Assembly: GCA_011033025.1 (NCBI GenBank)
Contig: WFMF01000109.1
Span: 1 to 64,000, forward strand
Reading direction: 5' to 3'
Source: Beroe forskalii
Lineage: Eukaryota > Ctenophora > Nuda > Beroida > Beroidae
DNA length: 64,000 nt
In this document: positions 45,009 through 57,805 of the stretch, in pieces
Layout: every line of letters begins with the position of its first letter
How positions within the stretch are numbered: position 1 is the first letter of the stretch
Notes under the pieces: generated by a model
The model's database searches: none
The model's input: the letters and a program-made list of their open reading frames with translations, nothing else
What the model was told of the DNA's origin: nothing
Program-made: the position numbers and the translations under genes

Positions 45009-46395
45009 CCCTGGCCAGGGCGGTAACCCCCTGCATATCAGAAAAATAAAAAGAAATAGAGAGTCGAGACCTATCTAGATCGATTCGTCGTAAAATTTTA
45101 GGTTCAGGACAACCGTTCTTATCGATACGCGTATACTTAGATCGGGCGCTACAGTAACGTACTGGCCAGGGCTATATATGAAGAATTCGGTGTCTGAGAG
45201 TTTAATAATAATACCTATATAAGATAATTTGTATTGTTCTAAATCGATGAGATCTCAAGTTCTACAAATGGTAGAGACATGATCGAGGTCACGTTTTGTA
45301 GATCTAAGATGGAAATTGCATTAGGCTATAAAGAAGTTCTGTTGACGTCATTATGTCGTCATTATGACGTCATTATGACGTCATCAACTTAGCGAATTTT
45401 ACTGCTTTTTAGCGAAAATAGGTCGTTTTCGGGCGCATTTTTCACCAAGAAGGAATGGAGATGGCTCAAAAATTTTGAAAATCGTCCGTTGGAAATTTAA
45501 AGAGCTTTCAGAAAATCATACGGATCATTGGGCTATCTCGATTTTTCATCGAGATATACGCGATTTTCTAAGGTGCGGTGAAAATCGATGTCGAAAATCT
45601 AGGACAAACTTAAACGAAAGAGATGTCAAGAACTGCGACTTATCTTGAGATGAGACCGGTCAAAGTATGTTATACTAAGGCGGAATTGTCTTATAGGCTA
45701 TATGAAAGTTGGTTTGAGCCTATTTAGGTGCTGTGATGACGTCATCAAAATCGCGTAAAGCCACTAAAATAGCGTATTTTGCGATAAAACGCTATTTTGC
45801 GCTACTTTGAACATCTCTAACTCAGAGAGTTTTTATCGGAATATGTTTTACTTCGATATTTTGCTTTTAGATCTCGAGATTTAGCTATAAAACGAGTTTC
45901 ACAGCGATCGGCCGAAATATGTCGTCATCTGAAGCCCTTAAAAATTGAGCTGCAGAATGGTTGAAATTACGTTAATGATGAAAAATTGCACTTTAGCCTT
46001 ATTCTGTGATACAATGACGAACTAATAATGGTTTCTTCATGTCTCGCAGTTACTAAATGTGGGAAATATACGATGAAATAGTGAATCACGTGAGTTCACG
46101 TGGACGTTTTGTAGAAATTAGGGGATTTCAAGAAATTGATATTTACACGCGATTTTCGACTTGATTACGTTGAAATGAGTTCAAATACGACTAATGCACG
46201 TGAAATTTGATCTGGTGCTTACATTTCAGCACGTGAGTTCACGTGGACGATTTGTAGAAATTAGAAATTGGTCAATTCTAGTAATTCCAAGTTAGAATAA
46301 CGTTGTTTCGGAATGCGTGAGGTTTAGTTACGTTGGTTCCAACTGAAAGAAATGGACTGACGTCACCAAATCAGCAGGGGGTTACTACGACAACC
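45009..46395. mobile_element. Possible element ending in GTAACCCCCTGC
   Basis: GTAACCCCCTGCATAT at 45024 faces GCAGGGGGTTAC at 46373. Inside are three TTATGACGTCA copies (about 45355-45385) and a duplicated block CACGTGAGTTCACGTGGACG (46087 and 46230). Twelve matching terminal bases are weak proof. Confidence 0.35.
46087..46250 (+). promoter_or_regulatory. Paired E-boxes upstream of the yippee-like gene
   Basis: CACGTGAGTTCACGTGGACG occurs at 46087 and again at 46230. Each has two CACGTG sites 10 bp apart, followed by TTGTAGAAATTAG. The second pair is about 290 bp before the start codon. Function is inferred only from position and motif. Confidence 0.4.
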
Positions 46396-46535
46396 GTCTC
46401 GGTTTTGGAGAGCCTCCAAATAATAATTTTTCAGAATTCTTAATTTTGGCCATTTTATGATTTTTAAGTGGTCATTACCTGTTCAGTTCTTCTCTCACCT
46501 TCTCAAATCTTGAGCATCGATGGTTGCTTTTCATT

Positions 46536-49500
46536 ATGGGAAAGTTTGCAGAATATCTAGATGGAAAAGTTTACAGTTGTAAGCACTGTAGGACAAATCT
46601 TGCCAGACACCAGGACATCATGTCAAAACAGTATGAGGGAACGTCAGGACCTGCTTACTTGTTTACTTCAGTGTTAGTTTCTAAAATTTATATTATGAAA
46701 TGAATGCCAAACGAACTCTCAAACTTCAAAATAAAACATCAAAGAAAATTACATTTTTTCATCATATTAGAAATCTTTAACTCATTGTCACTTTGATGAT
46801 GGTCTGCTATCATTGTTGAATCTGTTATTGAATTCGATGACACCAACAAATGTCCCTATATTCCAGGGTGAATGTCAAGTGCTTGGAACCCAGGCTCGCT
46901 GTTTTGTTCTCAGGACAACACTCCATTTCAGCAATCCAATGCTCCACATGTTCTACTGACCTGGGTTGGAAATATGTAAGTTTTCTACATATAAAATCAA
47001 AATCATTTTCATCATTTGATATTAAATGAACTTTAGGCCAATCGTATTTTGTGATCACTGGATGAGCACTGTAACTCTGTAACCCCAGTGGAACCCGAAT
47101 ATGTTTACCGTTTACAGGCACAAACCCACACCCACCCACAGACAAACCCACACACCCACCCACACACAAACCCACACACATCCACCCACACACACACACA
47201 CACACACACAGACAAACCCACACACCCACACACAAACCCACACACAAACCCACACACAACCCACACACAAACCCACACACAAACCCACACACAAACCCAC
47301 GCACAAACCCACACACAAACCCACACACAAACCCACACACAAACCCACACACAAACCCACACACAAACCCATACACAGAAAGAGAGCTGTTAATGGTCCC
47401 TGTCATCATTCCTCAGAGAGTCTCATTCCACTCTCCACACAATTAACAGGCTCGTACACCTCTCAACACCCTCCAGCCCATACCTTGGAACATATGTGAG
47501 CACTGCACAATGAGTCTCTGTAAGTGGCTCTCTTGGGAGTATGGTCCTGTGAACTTTAATGAAAGTTTGATAGCCAATGAATATTATGTGAATTACAATC
47601 TGTAGTCAGTAATTGGACAATGGTCAGAAAGTTGGATATCGATGATTGGTGAAAACTTGGACCAGTTAGCTGTATTGGAGATGGTTTTTGACTGGGGTAT
47701 AAGAGAAACAGTGAAACATACATTTTTTCATCAAATTGTCATCAGGAATCATTCTAATCATTTATAATTATATACATACTTGCTATAAAGTAGGCCTAAA
47801 ATCAAACAAAGAGAGATGACACAATTTTGCAATCCAATGCTTCCAGCCCGCTTCTTGCTGAATGTTGGGCTTGCAGCTATCTTAAGTCAGATAGAGTGTA
47901 GAGGACAGATTGAAGCAGAGTTTGTAGTATTTTAACAAAAATCTCTGTGTCTGAGTTTGCTTCCTTCGAACTGATGGCTCTACTTCTGCAGAACCGTTTG
48001 AGCTATTTAGAAGAGTATTAAGACATCCACCTCTAGACCTCCCTGCATAGCACTGCGCTCTTGTGTGGATTAATTCAAATGAATAATATATTTAATAATT
48101 AAATGCAGACATATTTAATTTAAATTATCTTAATAATTTAGTTTTAATTAGCTGCATATAATCAAAGCACGAACCTAACTTTGTATTCTATTAATAGAGT
48201 TATTGTGCGTACAAACTCAATGAATTATTAATTAAATCGTCTTTGTGTGATTAACAAAAGATACAAAGATCGTATTGTGTAGCCATGTTCATTATCATTC
48301 AGAGATCCACGTCAAGAATTTAGCTTAACATAATACCCCTCTTCCTTATTCCATTAGCACAGTCTAAATGCCACTGTTCTAGATAACCTCCAATGCTACT
48401 AGATACCACTATGGCTCTATATGAGATCAGTTATTGTTGTATTATACTATGCTTTAAAATCGCGTTTTGGGCTTAAAAACTGCCTTTTTCGCCCCTTATA
48501 GGGTGTAGATGTCTCATGGGTGGTCAAATAGAAGTGTATCTGGTCATAAATTATTCGTCTGATACCACTGAACCAATGATATTCGCCAGTTTTCCTTTGT
48601 TTTCCTGTAAAATTCAAAAAACCCTATTTTTACCTCTCAAAACAGTGATTTATGAGTGTCTTCATTTCTGAGGCACCCAAGATCCGAAATCGAAAAGCTT
48701 TGGCTGATTGAGCTGAAAATTTGCACGCCATCCATGGACGACCTAAGAAAGACATACCATACTTCAGAATCCCGAAATCAGCCATTTTCTGTCTGTTATT
48801 GGGGGTTAAAATCGCATTTTTGGGCTTAAAAACTGCCTTTTTTCGCCCCTTATTGGGCGTAGATGTCTCAAGGCCCAAGGGTGGTCAAATAGGAGTGTAT
48901 CTGGTCATAAATTATTCGCCTGAAACCACTGAACCAATGATATTCGCCAGTTTTCCTTTGTTTTCCTGTAAAATCCAAAAAATCCTATTTTTACCTCTCA
49001 AAACAGTGATCCATGCGTGTCTTCATTTCTGAGGCACCCAAGATCCGAAATCGAAAAGCTTTGGCCGATTGAGCTGAAAATTTGCACGCCATCCATGGAC
49101 GACCTTAGAAAGACATGTCATTATCAGGTTTTAGAATGGTGAATTGTTGAAATAAAACAGCCTAATTATCATGTATAGCCCATGGAACAGAAATCAAATA
49201 CGCTCAGTCTTCATTGTCCTCTATGATACATGACATTAGCAGGCTGAACTGGTATGTCACATGTGGGAATATTTCAGTGGACACTGATTTTATGATGGTT
49301 TGTTATACAGTTGACACTGAAGTGATGACGTCATTATCATGGTTTAGAATGGTCAGTTGATGGCGTTGAATCGCCTGCTTTTCGTGCAGAAAACACTTGT
49401 TGGAGGTAGCCAGTGTGTAGCCAGTGTGTAGCCAGTAGGGAAGCAGGAACAATGACTGTAGAAGATATCCAGTAGCCTCTCCACTTCTTAACTACTTCAC

Positions 49501-50451
49501 TATACATTCACTGTGTACTCATTGCTATAAAGAAGAGTTCTAATTGTAGAAGATACTAATTTTACATGCTCTTTATTTACTATTTGTAAGACTTGCAATA
49601 CTTTTAACTCATTCTTCACTCACACGGTACACTTCATTTACACAATATCCTGTGTGACGTTCTTAATAACACGCAATATAAATATATCTGAGCAGTCTTC
49701 AATTCTCACGCACATTCAATTTGGAAAGGTGCCAATATTCCAATGTCACTAACTCACGTCCCCTGAAATTCTATATTTCCGGAGTTTAAGGTTCCAAGGG
49801 CCAAAGACATGGGCAAGGAAGATAAATAAGAATTTGGTGTATTAAATTATAAATGCAGGTCATTTTCAAGCCTTAAAATGTTAATCACATTTACCCAGAC
49901 CACTGGCAGAGTATTTTAAGAATTGCAAATGCAAACCGCCCTACCAAATATTAAAATTGAAATGTGTTCTAAGGTTCTAGAATTGTTGTGGTGTAGTAAG
50001 ATTTATGATACAATGAGTCATGGGAAAAATAGTTGGAACCTGAACCATAACGAGGTTATGGTTAAAAATTCAATTACTGATTAAGTTATTATGTATCGAA
50101 CTGCAGATAGATTGTTATATTTATGTATTTTTATGTGTTGCTGTTTTCTTCAGATTTTCAGAGAAAACAGGTGCCCATTACTCAGACAATGGGACCTCAA
50201 ACTGTTGCATTGTTGATCAAACCCTTTCAATTTTGTCCCGAGGTCCGGTCCTGTTAAAGAGACCAGTTGAAGTGGTGATAATTTCAGTCGAATTAATGGA
50301 CTTAATATTTCAGGTGAGAGTTTCGTCTGCCAACCAGAGATACAAAGAAGGAAAGTATCTAATCGAGAGCGCTTACACCTTCAAAGAGAACAGATGGGAC
50401 CAAAGTTACTCCAATAAACTCATCAAATCTAAGTCTCTGAGGCAAGGTTGA
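46536..50451 (+). CDS. YPEL: Yippee-like (YPEL) zinc-binding protein, three exons
   Basis: Exons 46536-46672, 46867-46975 and 50314-50451 give 127 residues ending TGA; all introns are GT-AG and in phase. The sequence starts MGKFAEYLDGKVYSCKHCRT. It has C15/C18 and C71/C74 with exactly 52 residues between the pairs, which is the yippee CX2CX52CX2C zinc signature. It also keeps AYLFTSVVNV, DLGWKY and QRYKEGKYLIESA. Family proteins are small nuclear or centrosomal zinc proteins and, for YPEL5, part of the CTLH ubiquitin ligase. The body is closer to the YPEL1-4 group, but the tail after KENRWD is extended by about 17 residues (SYSNKLIKSKSLRQG), unlike the usual end at NGWD/E. The start is the first in-frame ATG matching the family start. 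Paralogue identity is unsettled. Confidence 0.9.
47118..47375 (+). repeat. (ACCCACACACAA)n 12-bp array in YPEL intron 2
   Basis: About 20 copies, starting with degenerate CACCCACAGACAAACCCACA and becoming regular. It creates long open frames on both strands (for example CGFV repeats on the minus strand) that are not genes. Confidence 0.95.
47376..48450. other. YPEL intron 2, nothing recognised
   Basis: AT-rich, with no exon, repeat or element recognised between the 12-bp array and the 350-bp duplication. Confidence 0.5.
48455..49115 (+). repeat. 350-bp tandem duplication in YPEL intron 2
   Basis: Two copies start at about 48458 and 48808 and share AAAATCGC, GGGCTTAAAAACTGCC, GTGTATCTGGTCATAAATTA and TTTGCACGCCATCCATGGAC. 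Identity looks above 90 percent. The second copy runs straight into a dispersed-motif copy at 49116. Confidence 0.9.
49326..49375 (+). repeat. Dispersed CRE-like motif, copy near YPEL exon 3
   Basis: TGACGTCATTATCATGGTTT then AGAATGGTCAGTTGATGGCG and TTGAATCGCC. This is one of the best matches to the consensus of the family that recurs to 63.2 kb. It lies in YPEL intron 2. Confidence 0.85.
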
Positions 50452-51760
50452 GCGACTTAAACGAAGTAACTGAGTCTAAACAATTGGCGAGGAGATAAAT
50501 AATTGGATAAAGTAAGAGAGTAAGAGGAAAAGTCAAAAATGTATTGTCGGGACGCATTCAATCCAATGTTGTGTAACAGCGTGAAGGACTTGGGTACGTT
50601 AATATTTGGTTTATTTTTTCTGGGATATAAAAAGTGGGGGAGTTGCCAAAAGTTTGATGATACATATTCTGGAAAGAGTATCTAACGAAGATATAGATTA
50701 TCATTAAGGATTGATTTATATATCTCATGAAGAGTTCATATAATACCTTAAGAGGTGTATTTATGTAGAGTAAAATTTTGGTGTTTGAAATTTGGTAGGG
50801 TGTGTGAAAAAACGGGATTTTTCGAAAAATCCCCAAATCACAACCTCCATAAATACACCTCCTAAGGTATGATGATTATCAAGAATGAGAGTATGATACG
50901 ATGATGCACAGTGCACGCGGCACAATGTTATTAAGATGTAATCTGTGCAGTGTACTTCTAATTATACATTATACACGTTACACTGTACACATACATAGTT
51001 GAGTGAGTGAATAGTGTCTCTTGACGAATATTGAAAATTATCTTGAATATGAGATGCATTATCATGTTATGAGACATTAATTAGTGTATGTTTTAGACAA
51101 TTCCACTGACAGAAAATCGTGAAACATATTATTTTGAACCTTTTTTTCTGTGAATTTTTATACGATAGTTATGATTAAGAACGTCACGACTTTGTAATTT
51201 GAATTTATTATAACTGTGATTACAATATTTTTTGAGACCTTTCTATTTCTATTTACGCTGCTTCAAAACGAGCATGTAAAGCATTCAAAGGGAAGCCCAA
51301 ATAACCAAACAGATTTTTCTATGATTTATTTATTGAGCTTTGCATGAATCTGAGTTTGTATAATAGTATAATATCGGTTTACGGTACGTTGAATCTACCT
51401 TATCAAATTGTTGATATGCTGATCTTATGAGCATGATTTAAGGAACTGTGAAATTCTGTACTTAAATTATATGACTTTTGTCACAAATATGCCTCAACTA
51501 AGCATCAATATTCAATATTGCACTTAAATGTGATTAGACCGCTAATATAATATCGGTGGTATTGTTATATGAGACTGAATATTGAATAATTATTCAGTTG
51601 TGCATGTTTATATCAATTTAATAGATATATAAACTCCTTTATGTAAGAGTGTAACGGTTATTAAGTTTGAATACCCAAGTTTAATTAATTATATATCTGT
51701 TGTTATAAGACTAAGGTTCCTTTGGTAGTTGGTTAAGTCCTGCATCAATGATAAGTGGTT
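50452..51760. other. Downstream of YPEL, nothing recognised
   Basis: AT-rich. It includes a short TACATTATACACGTTACACT stretch near 50960 that resembles the 49-bp array. No AATAAA was seen close after the YPEL stop. Confidence 0.45.
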
Positions 51761-51765
51761 GAGAG

Positions 51766-54262
51766 TGACGTCATTATCATGGTTAAATATGGTGAGTTTA
51801 TGACGTCATGAACCGAATGTGAGAGGTGAGGCTGTGTTGCTGATACTGAGTGATGAGTTGCCCACACCTACCAACAACATCCAGCGTCTTGTGATATTAA
51901 TGATACCGCATACAGTGGCCTCGTTTTGAGGTGTGCTTTGAGATAGACTGTATGAAGCTAGCAACATCTTTTCAAGATCATCATCAATTCGAACTTAAGG
52001 TATCTCTACAATTTATAATACAACTTAATTCAGCATCTTCAGTGGTATTATTTATTAATGATACTGCATACAATGGAGTCGTTCTAAATTAGGATTTGAA
52101 ACAGACCGTATGAAGAGAGCAACCTCTTTTCAAGATTATCATCAATCTAAGGAATCTCTACAATTTATAACATTTCACACACTGACGAGGTGCTGTAGTA
52201 GTTCAATACAATAGTACATTCACACACTAAGTGTACACGCTGAAGAGAGATCGTGCTGATTAAAAGTTCACGCTATTTGACACACAATACTACAAGAACA
52301 GCCGAGTACTGTAGCATTCACAGAAAGGTACCAAACTTTTACCCTCTGAGAGTTAAATACTGTGACCCTTATGTGTGCATATGTATCGATGGATGAAGGG
52401 ATTGATAAAGAGGTGAATTTTACAGTACGCGCAATTTACTTTCCATAGAATTTCTGTCGAAAGTAGGTAGAGTATTTTTAAACGCGGTTTTATTGGTCAA
52501 TTCATTTACACACACATTTCGGTCGGAAGCCGAGTCATTTGGGTTCGCTCTAACAAATTGTATGGAACCTATTTCGGGTATTGAAACCTGCAAATATGGG
52601 GCGATTGAGTTTACTAAATAATAGGTGAATGACCCCAATGAATAATAATTATAATAACAAGCGCAATTTAAGGCTTTCGTAACCTTTTTTTCTCCGATAA
52701 GTTTCTTGGTCCCTCCTATAGAATTGACGTACAATGTTTTATATGTTTTATGAGTTTTCTAAAGGAATGTGCCCGAGTTACAGAGAGTTTCATGTTAAGT
52801 CATATTAAGAAGTTGAAATATGTAAATACCGTTGTGCTTTGAAAAAGACAGAGTACGAAGAAAAACATGTTCATTTCACGCTACACAGTAATATTATAGG
52901 CGCTTAGAATTAGCTCACCTTCATAGAATAGCCAATTGCTAACATTAAATCGCCTATTTATCGTGTATCTAGCATCAAAAGTTGACATTCCCACATTTTA
53001 AAGTCAGGAGCAAGAAACAGTGCTGACTCTGCTGCATAAATTACATAACATATTAATTGGTATTCATATTATTCTCGTTAAAGATAATGTACAGGTCAAT
53101 AAAGTCAGGTCAAGAATGTTTACAGCTAATAAAATATTGCCAACATTCTCCATGAAATTTGGAATATTGCCAATAAAGAGAGTTAATATTAATAGACGAT
53201 GTAGTACCTACCGTTATTCCAAACTTACCAATTAACTTATTGTGTCTAAAATCGATGTAAATGTTTAGAATAAAAATTACAGATTTGCAGAAAATTAAAC
53301 GCATTTTTCTATATTATAATGCATGAGCAATTGTCAATTGATAGTTCCAACCGCGGCTATCTTTTCTGTCGTTTGGTATTTTGGAAGCTTTCAACTTTAT
53401 TATTGTGTCCAAACTCTGTCCAGTTGATGACTTAAGACAATGTTTAATACGCAGTGTGAATATATTTTTATTGTCTTGACCTATAATTGTCAATAACAAC
53501 AGGAGAAGTTAGGGGTCAATAATTACCTACAATGCTTAGAGAAAGGTCAATACTTCCAAACAATGTTTAGTCTGTGGATGAAAGGTCAATAATTACAATG
53601 TTTTGTTTATATGGGTGTTATATAGGCGGATGCGAGTGACATAGATGAGCACCGAAGGGTCGAGCCTTTATTCTTTTATTACGAACTGGTTATACGTTCT
53701 AAGACTGCAACCGCTATAATAAAGTTATAAAGGAAGAACAGTTTTCTTGCAAAAACCACTCATTTCAACACAGTTTATGTGCAGGAGGTTGCAGTATTAT
53801 CCTAATTTATATCAGTGAATTTTTGACGTCTATTTTTAGATCACGGCTGCACAATACCGTTTGCAGTTGTTACATTAAAATCTGAGTGAGAGCTGTTGAA
53901 AATGACGTCATTATCAGGCTTTGAAATAGCAAATTGATGACGATACCCAGTCTTTGCCGTTTGTTACACTTGAAGCTGTAGAAGTATTTAGATCAAGGCT
54001 GGTTCAGGTGAATGAAACACAATGTACTTTGAACAATGTGTACATAGCTTTATAAGTGTGATGTTTCCACACGCTGACTTAACAAGCACACGAGAGAAGT
54101 AGACGGGTGAGATGACGTCATTATCACAGCTCAAAGTGGTGAGATGATGACGTTCAACCGCCTATTCCTGACGAGTAGAATGAGTGTAAACTGAAGAGGT
54201 TAAATTGGCGGTTGGGACGTCACTATCATGGTTTAACATTGCGATGCGTCAAACCGCCAGCT
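51766..54262 (+). repeat. Dispersed CRE-like motif, four copies
   Basis: Copies at 51766, 53903, 54113 and 54216 each start (TG)ACGTCAYTATCA and end, with variable fidelity, in GACGT...AACCGCC. Copies at 54113 and 54216 lie only about 100 bp apart; the others are 2 kb apart. The sequence between them is unremarkable AT-rich DNA. Confidence 0.8.
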
Positions 54263-56689
54263 TTGTTTGGTCAACTTTTTGACGAGGATCAGGATGGGTC
54301 GTTGGGATACCTCAAAAATTGTAATTCTTTTTCGGAAAAAGAATGTATGTTTTGCTAAAACCTTATGAATTATTAAATGTTGCTAGAAAAATGCAAAGCT
54401 TTGCATGAAGCTTTCTTGCTTGTCATGTTTGACGATAAGCAAGCAAACTTCTCAACATCTTTGAAACATCATGATTTCCTCTGTCTGTAGTGCTGATAAA
54501 TTAAAAATTTAAAATGGCACAAATAAAAATAAATATAGGAGAGAATCAAAATGCCAAATGACAGGCCTTTTAGAAACATTTAATTACATTTAAGATGCAT
54601 TTTGAAGGGTTTATCGGTTACCACAGTAATTGGGATTAGTGATGTCCACGAACTCTATCACTACTCCAGTCGCGGGTACATTTTCCATTCGATTTCCTCA
54701 ATACTTACACTATTAGTTCAGTATAACCCATAGTTTCCTCACTCCTCAGTACCCAAACTTTCCTGGATTATGCTATTATCACCCCCGCTGGGTACTTTTT
54801 GCGTGCAGTCTATACCAGTATTAAGGCAATTCTTCACGGGTGTTAGAGAACCCATGTATTAACCCTCCTCATCTTGTCAATGAGAGGTTATTAAAATCCA
54901 ATTCGCTGCAAACGTCGATGATATTAAACGCTCGATAGCCAATAGCATGGCTTTATTCTACCACGTGATACTATGAATTGCTCTGATTGGTCAAATGCCT
55001 GACTGCGTGCCTGGTTTATTTCATATATTTGTGTATTTTATTCCACAAACCACAGTACAGCGTGCGGGTACTCTGATGTACAACCTTTCATTGTACACAA
55101 TAGCAACAAATGCCGGCATGTCAATTTTATAATTATCCGGCAAATCTGGATGTGCGTTTTAATAAGGCTAATTAGGCCCGTAATTGTCGATGTTTCATGG
55201 GTTATGAAGTCGCTGTAAATGTTATAAATTGAGGTGCATGATATTTGATATCTCATTTACCGAGAGAAAATGTCAATTTCCGGTGCCGTTAAGGGTCATT
55301 CCTCGGAAGGTAGAAACTAGAATGAAGGCTGTATGATCCAAATAACAGCTTCATATCCTGATAATGACTTCACCAAGGAACCTTGATAACCGCCTATTTT
55401 CATAGTACGACCAGCTGTAACATTTGTGTAGCAGAAGTCATACATCATCATAGAAATGTGTAAATTCATATAGAAATTCAACGAAATGTTTGTAGAATTC
55501 TAATTGTAAACTTTTGTCCGACATTGTTTATACATTATCAACAAGAATTAAGTCTATTTTAAGAGATATTACATTAAAGAATTATAATTGAGTAATTGTA
55601 CGACTTTGGTCGTTAATTGCATTTATATACGAGAGAAAGACTTTTTGTAATGATTTGGATTTTCTTTTGCAGACATTTTGGAATTTATTCGAAATAAACT
55701 GTAACAAAATCATTATATACACCTTTTGAATATTCTTTTTTCTAGACACTGTTTCATTTGTCCTCTTCTCTTTGTCTATTTCGAATTGTGTTTTAAAAAG
55801 TTCAAATACAGAAAGCAAAATGATCCTAATGTCGAGCTCAAAAGGAATAATTTCAAAGGCAAATTCCCTGCAAGCCATTGTAACATTACCTCCTCCCTTA
55901 CCTAATTATTGAAAATTGCTGAAAGCTTTTGGAACCCTTGTTATAATTTTTCCAAATTCCTGATAAAGTGGAAATAGCTTTCCAAAAGTATGCTTCAGTG
56001 AAATGTTAATTCAATGTTGAGGATTTCGGCTTTCCTTTGGCTGAATGCCACATTTGCTAATATATAAGCATCTCTAATTCCACGATTTGATGGAATCCAA
56101 TGTGGTAATTCGATAAATCTGTAATTATTCGAGGACACAGGAACTATAATTCCTAGAATGATCCGAACTTGAAACTAAGAGGATAACATGTCTGTAAGGC
56201 GCGATACCGAACAATATTTTGCTGGTTTTATCCGCGCAAAATCCTAATTATTCAGCGCGCGGCGCCACCTGTGCCGCCACGCGCACTGTCTGTGTAAAAA
56301 TGTCTACATTTTCTGGTGTTACGTAACATTCCGCGCCAGATTGTGTTTCTTCGTTCGTATCTCGTATCTTTTCTCCATATTAAGCTTTTTCAAACATGTA
56401 TCTGGGTGTATGTAGCCCCGTGTCTGAGGAAGTTACCCCTTGGATCTGGGATCGATCGGTAGGGCCGGATTTCGCAGTTCATGCTTTCATGGCATCCCAT
56501 GCGGCATGCATTGTTTTGATAGCACACACTTCGTGTGATTGTTCAACGATCCGCGTGGTTCGATAACAATGATCAGTTAGCTTAAACTTTTCATTATAAG
56601 GTCATTAGGAAACTAATCTTTTAATAGGTTTGATAGGTGACCTTCAACTCAGAACTGTTCTAGTTAAAAGTTTTTATTGCTTTTTCTCC

Positions 56690-57545
56690 GTTTTTGAACA
56701 TCACTGATGTAAGATAGTAATGTGTACCAGTGAAGTGTTGACTCTGCTCTGGCTTTAGCCCTGACACCAGTCTTAACTGAAGCGTGTCTAAACTCTGAGG
56801 AACTGCCTTGGCTGTTGACACCAGTCTGGCACTCTGCTCTGACACCAGTTTGACCTTGCATCATGGTCACTTTCGACTCTGACTGTCCATAAGTCAATAC
56901 CACTTTATCTTCCCTGATCCTCTCTAACATGATTTCACGCTTTGAAGCCAATTCTGACACCAGTCAATTCAACCCGATTATTCTAACACCAGAAGCTCTG
57001 ACACTAGTTTACTCCGAATCCAGTCAATCAGTTTACTCTGAGGTGCCTTGAAGGTTGATACCAGAATGTCACTGTACTGTGACACCAGTTTGATCCTATA
57101 TTCATGCTTTCATGGTAAATTTCAACTCTGACGCTGGTTTTAGTTGACAACAGTTCTCAAGACCAATTCCCTGGCACCAATTCACTTCGATGCCAATCTT
57201 CCAGTTCTGACACCAGTCAATTAGACACGGTTCATTCTGACACCAGTTTACTCTGACACCAGTTTACTATGACACCAGTTTACTCTGACGCCAGTTTACT
57301 CTGACGCCAGTTTACTCTGATACTAGTTACTCTGACACCAGTTCACTCTGACACCAGTTTACTGTGACACCAGTTTACTCTGGCACCAGTTTACTGTGAC
57401 ACCGCAGTTTACTCTGACACCAGTTCACTCTGACACCAGTTCACTCTGACACTAGTTCACACTGACACCAGTTCACTCTGACACCAGTTCACTCTGAAAA
57501 ACTGAATCCACTCCCTGATTAACTGACACCAGTTTGCTCTGAAGT
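56690..57545 (+). repeat. 16-bp CTCTGACACCAGTTTA satellite
   Basis: A regular 15-16-bp unit (TCTGACACCAGTTTAC / TTCAC) spans 57195-57500, with diverged copies from about 56755. The CTGACACCAGT core is the same as in the satellites at 9-13.7 and 26.5-28.1 kb. Confidence 0.93.
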
Positions 57546-57805
57546 TCTGAATACGTGACTCTTGTCTACTCGATGTCATTCTACAATTTTCCGTGATTCA
57601 TTTCCACAGGAAAATACGATACGTCAGGACGCTTTGTCCTGATTTATTACCCGTCAAATCATCATAAATTATGCGATCCCGCGAATCTTGTAAGGTGCGC
57701 ATATTACATCTTCGAATCTATTTGAGTAGGTCACGTAATTTAAGACACCCAGACGGGGTTCTTTCGTGCTTTATATTTCGACCACGGATGATAGGACGTT
57801 AGTTG

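Noticed and set aside
47118..47375. ACCCACACACAA repeat as interstitial telomere sequence
   Set aside because: The 12-bp unit does not match TTAGGG or other common animal telomere repeats and lies inside a gene intron.
46825..47409. 194-codon minus-strand frame with CGFV repeats and a unique end
   Set aside because: The repeated part is the 12-bp array and the unique part is antisense to YPEL exon 2, which has clear homology on the plus strand.
52420..52734. 104-codon minus-strand frame
   Set aside because: No recognisable family, no splice context and ordinary AT-rich composition; probably chance.
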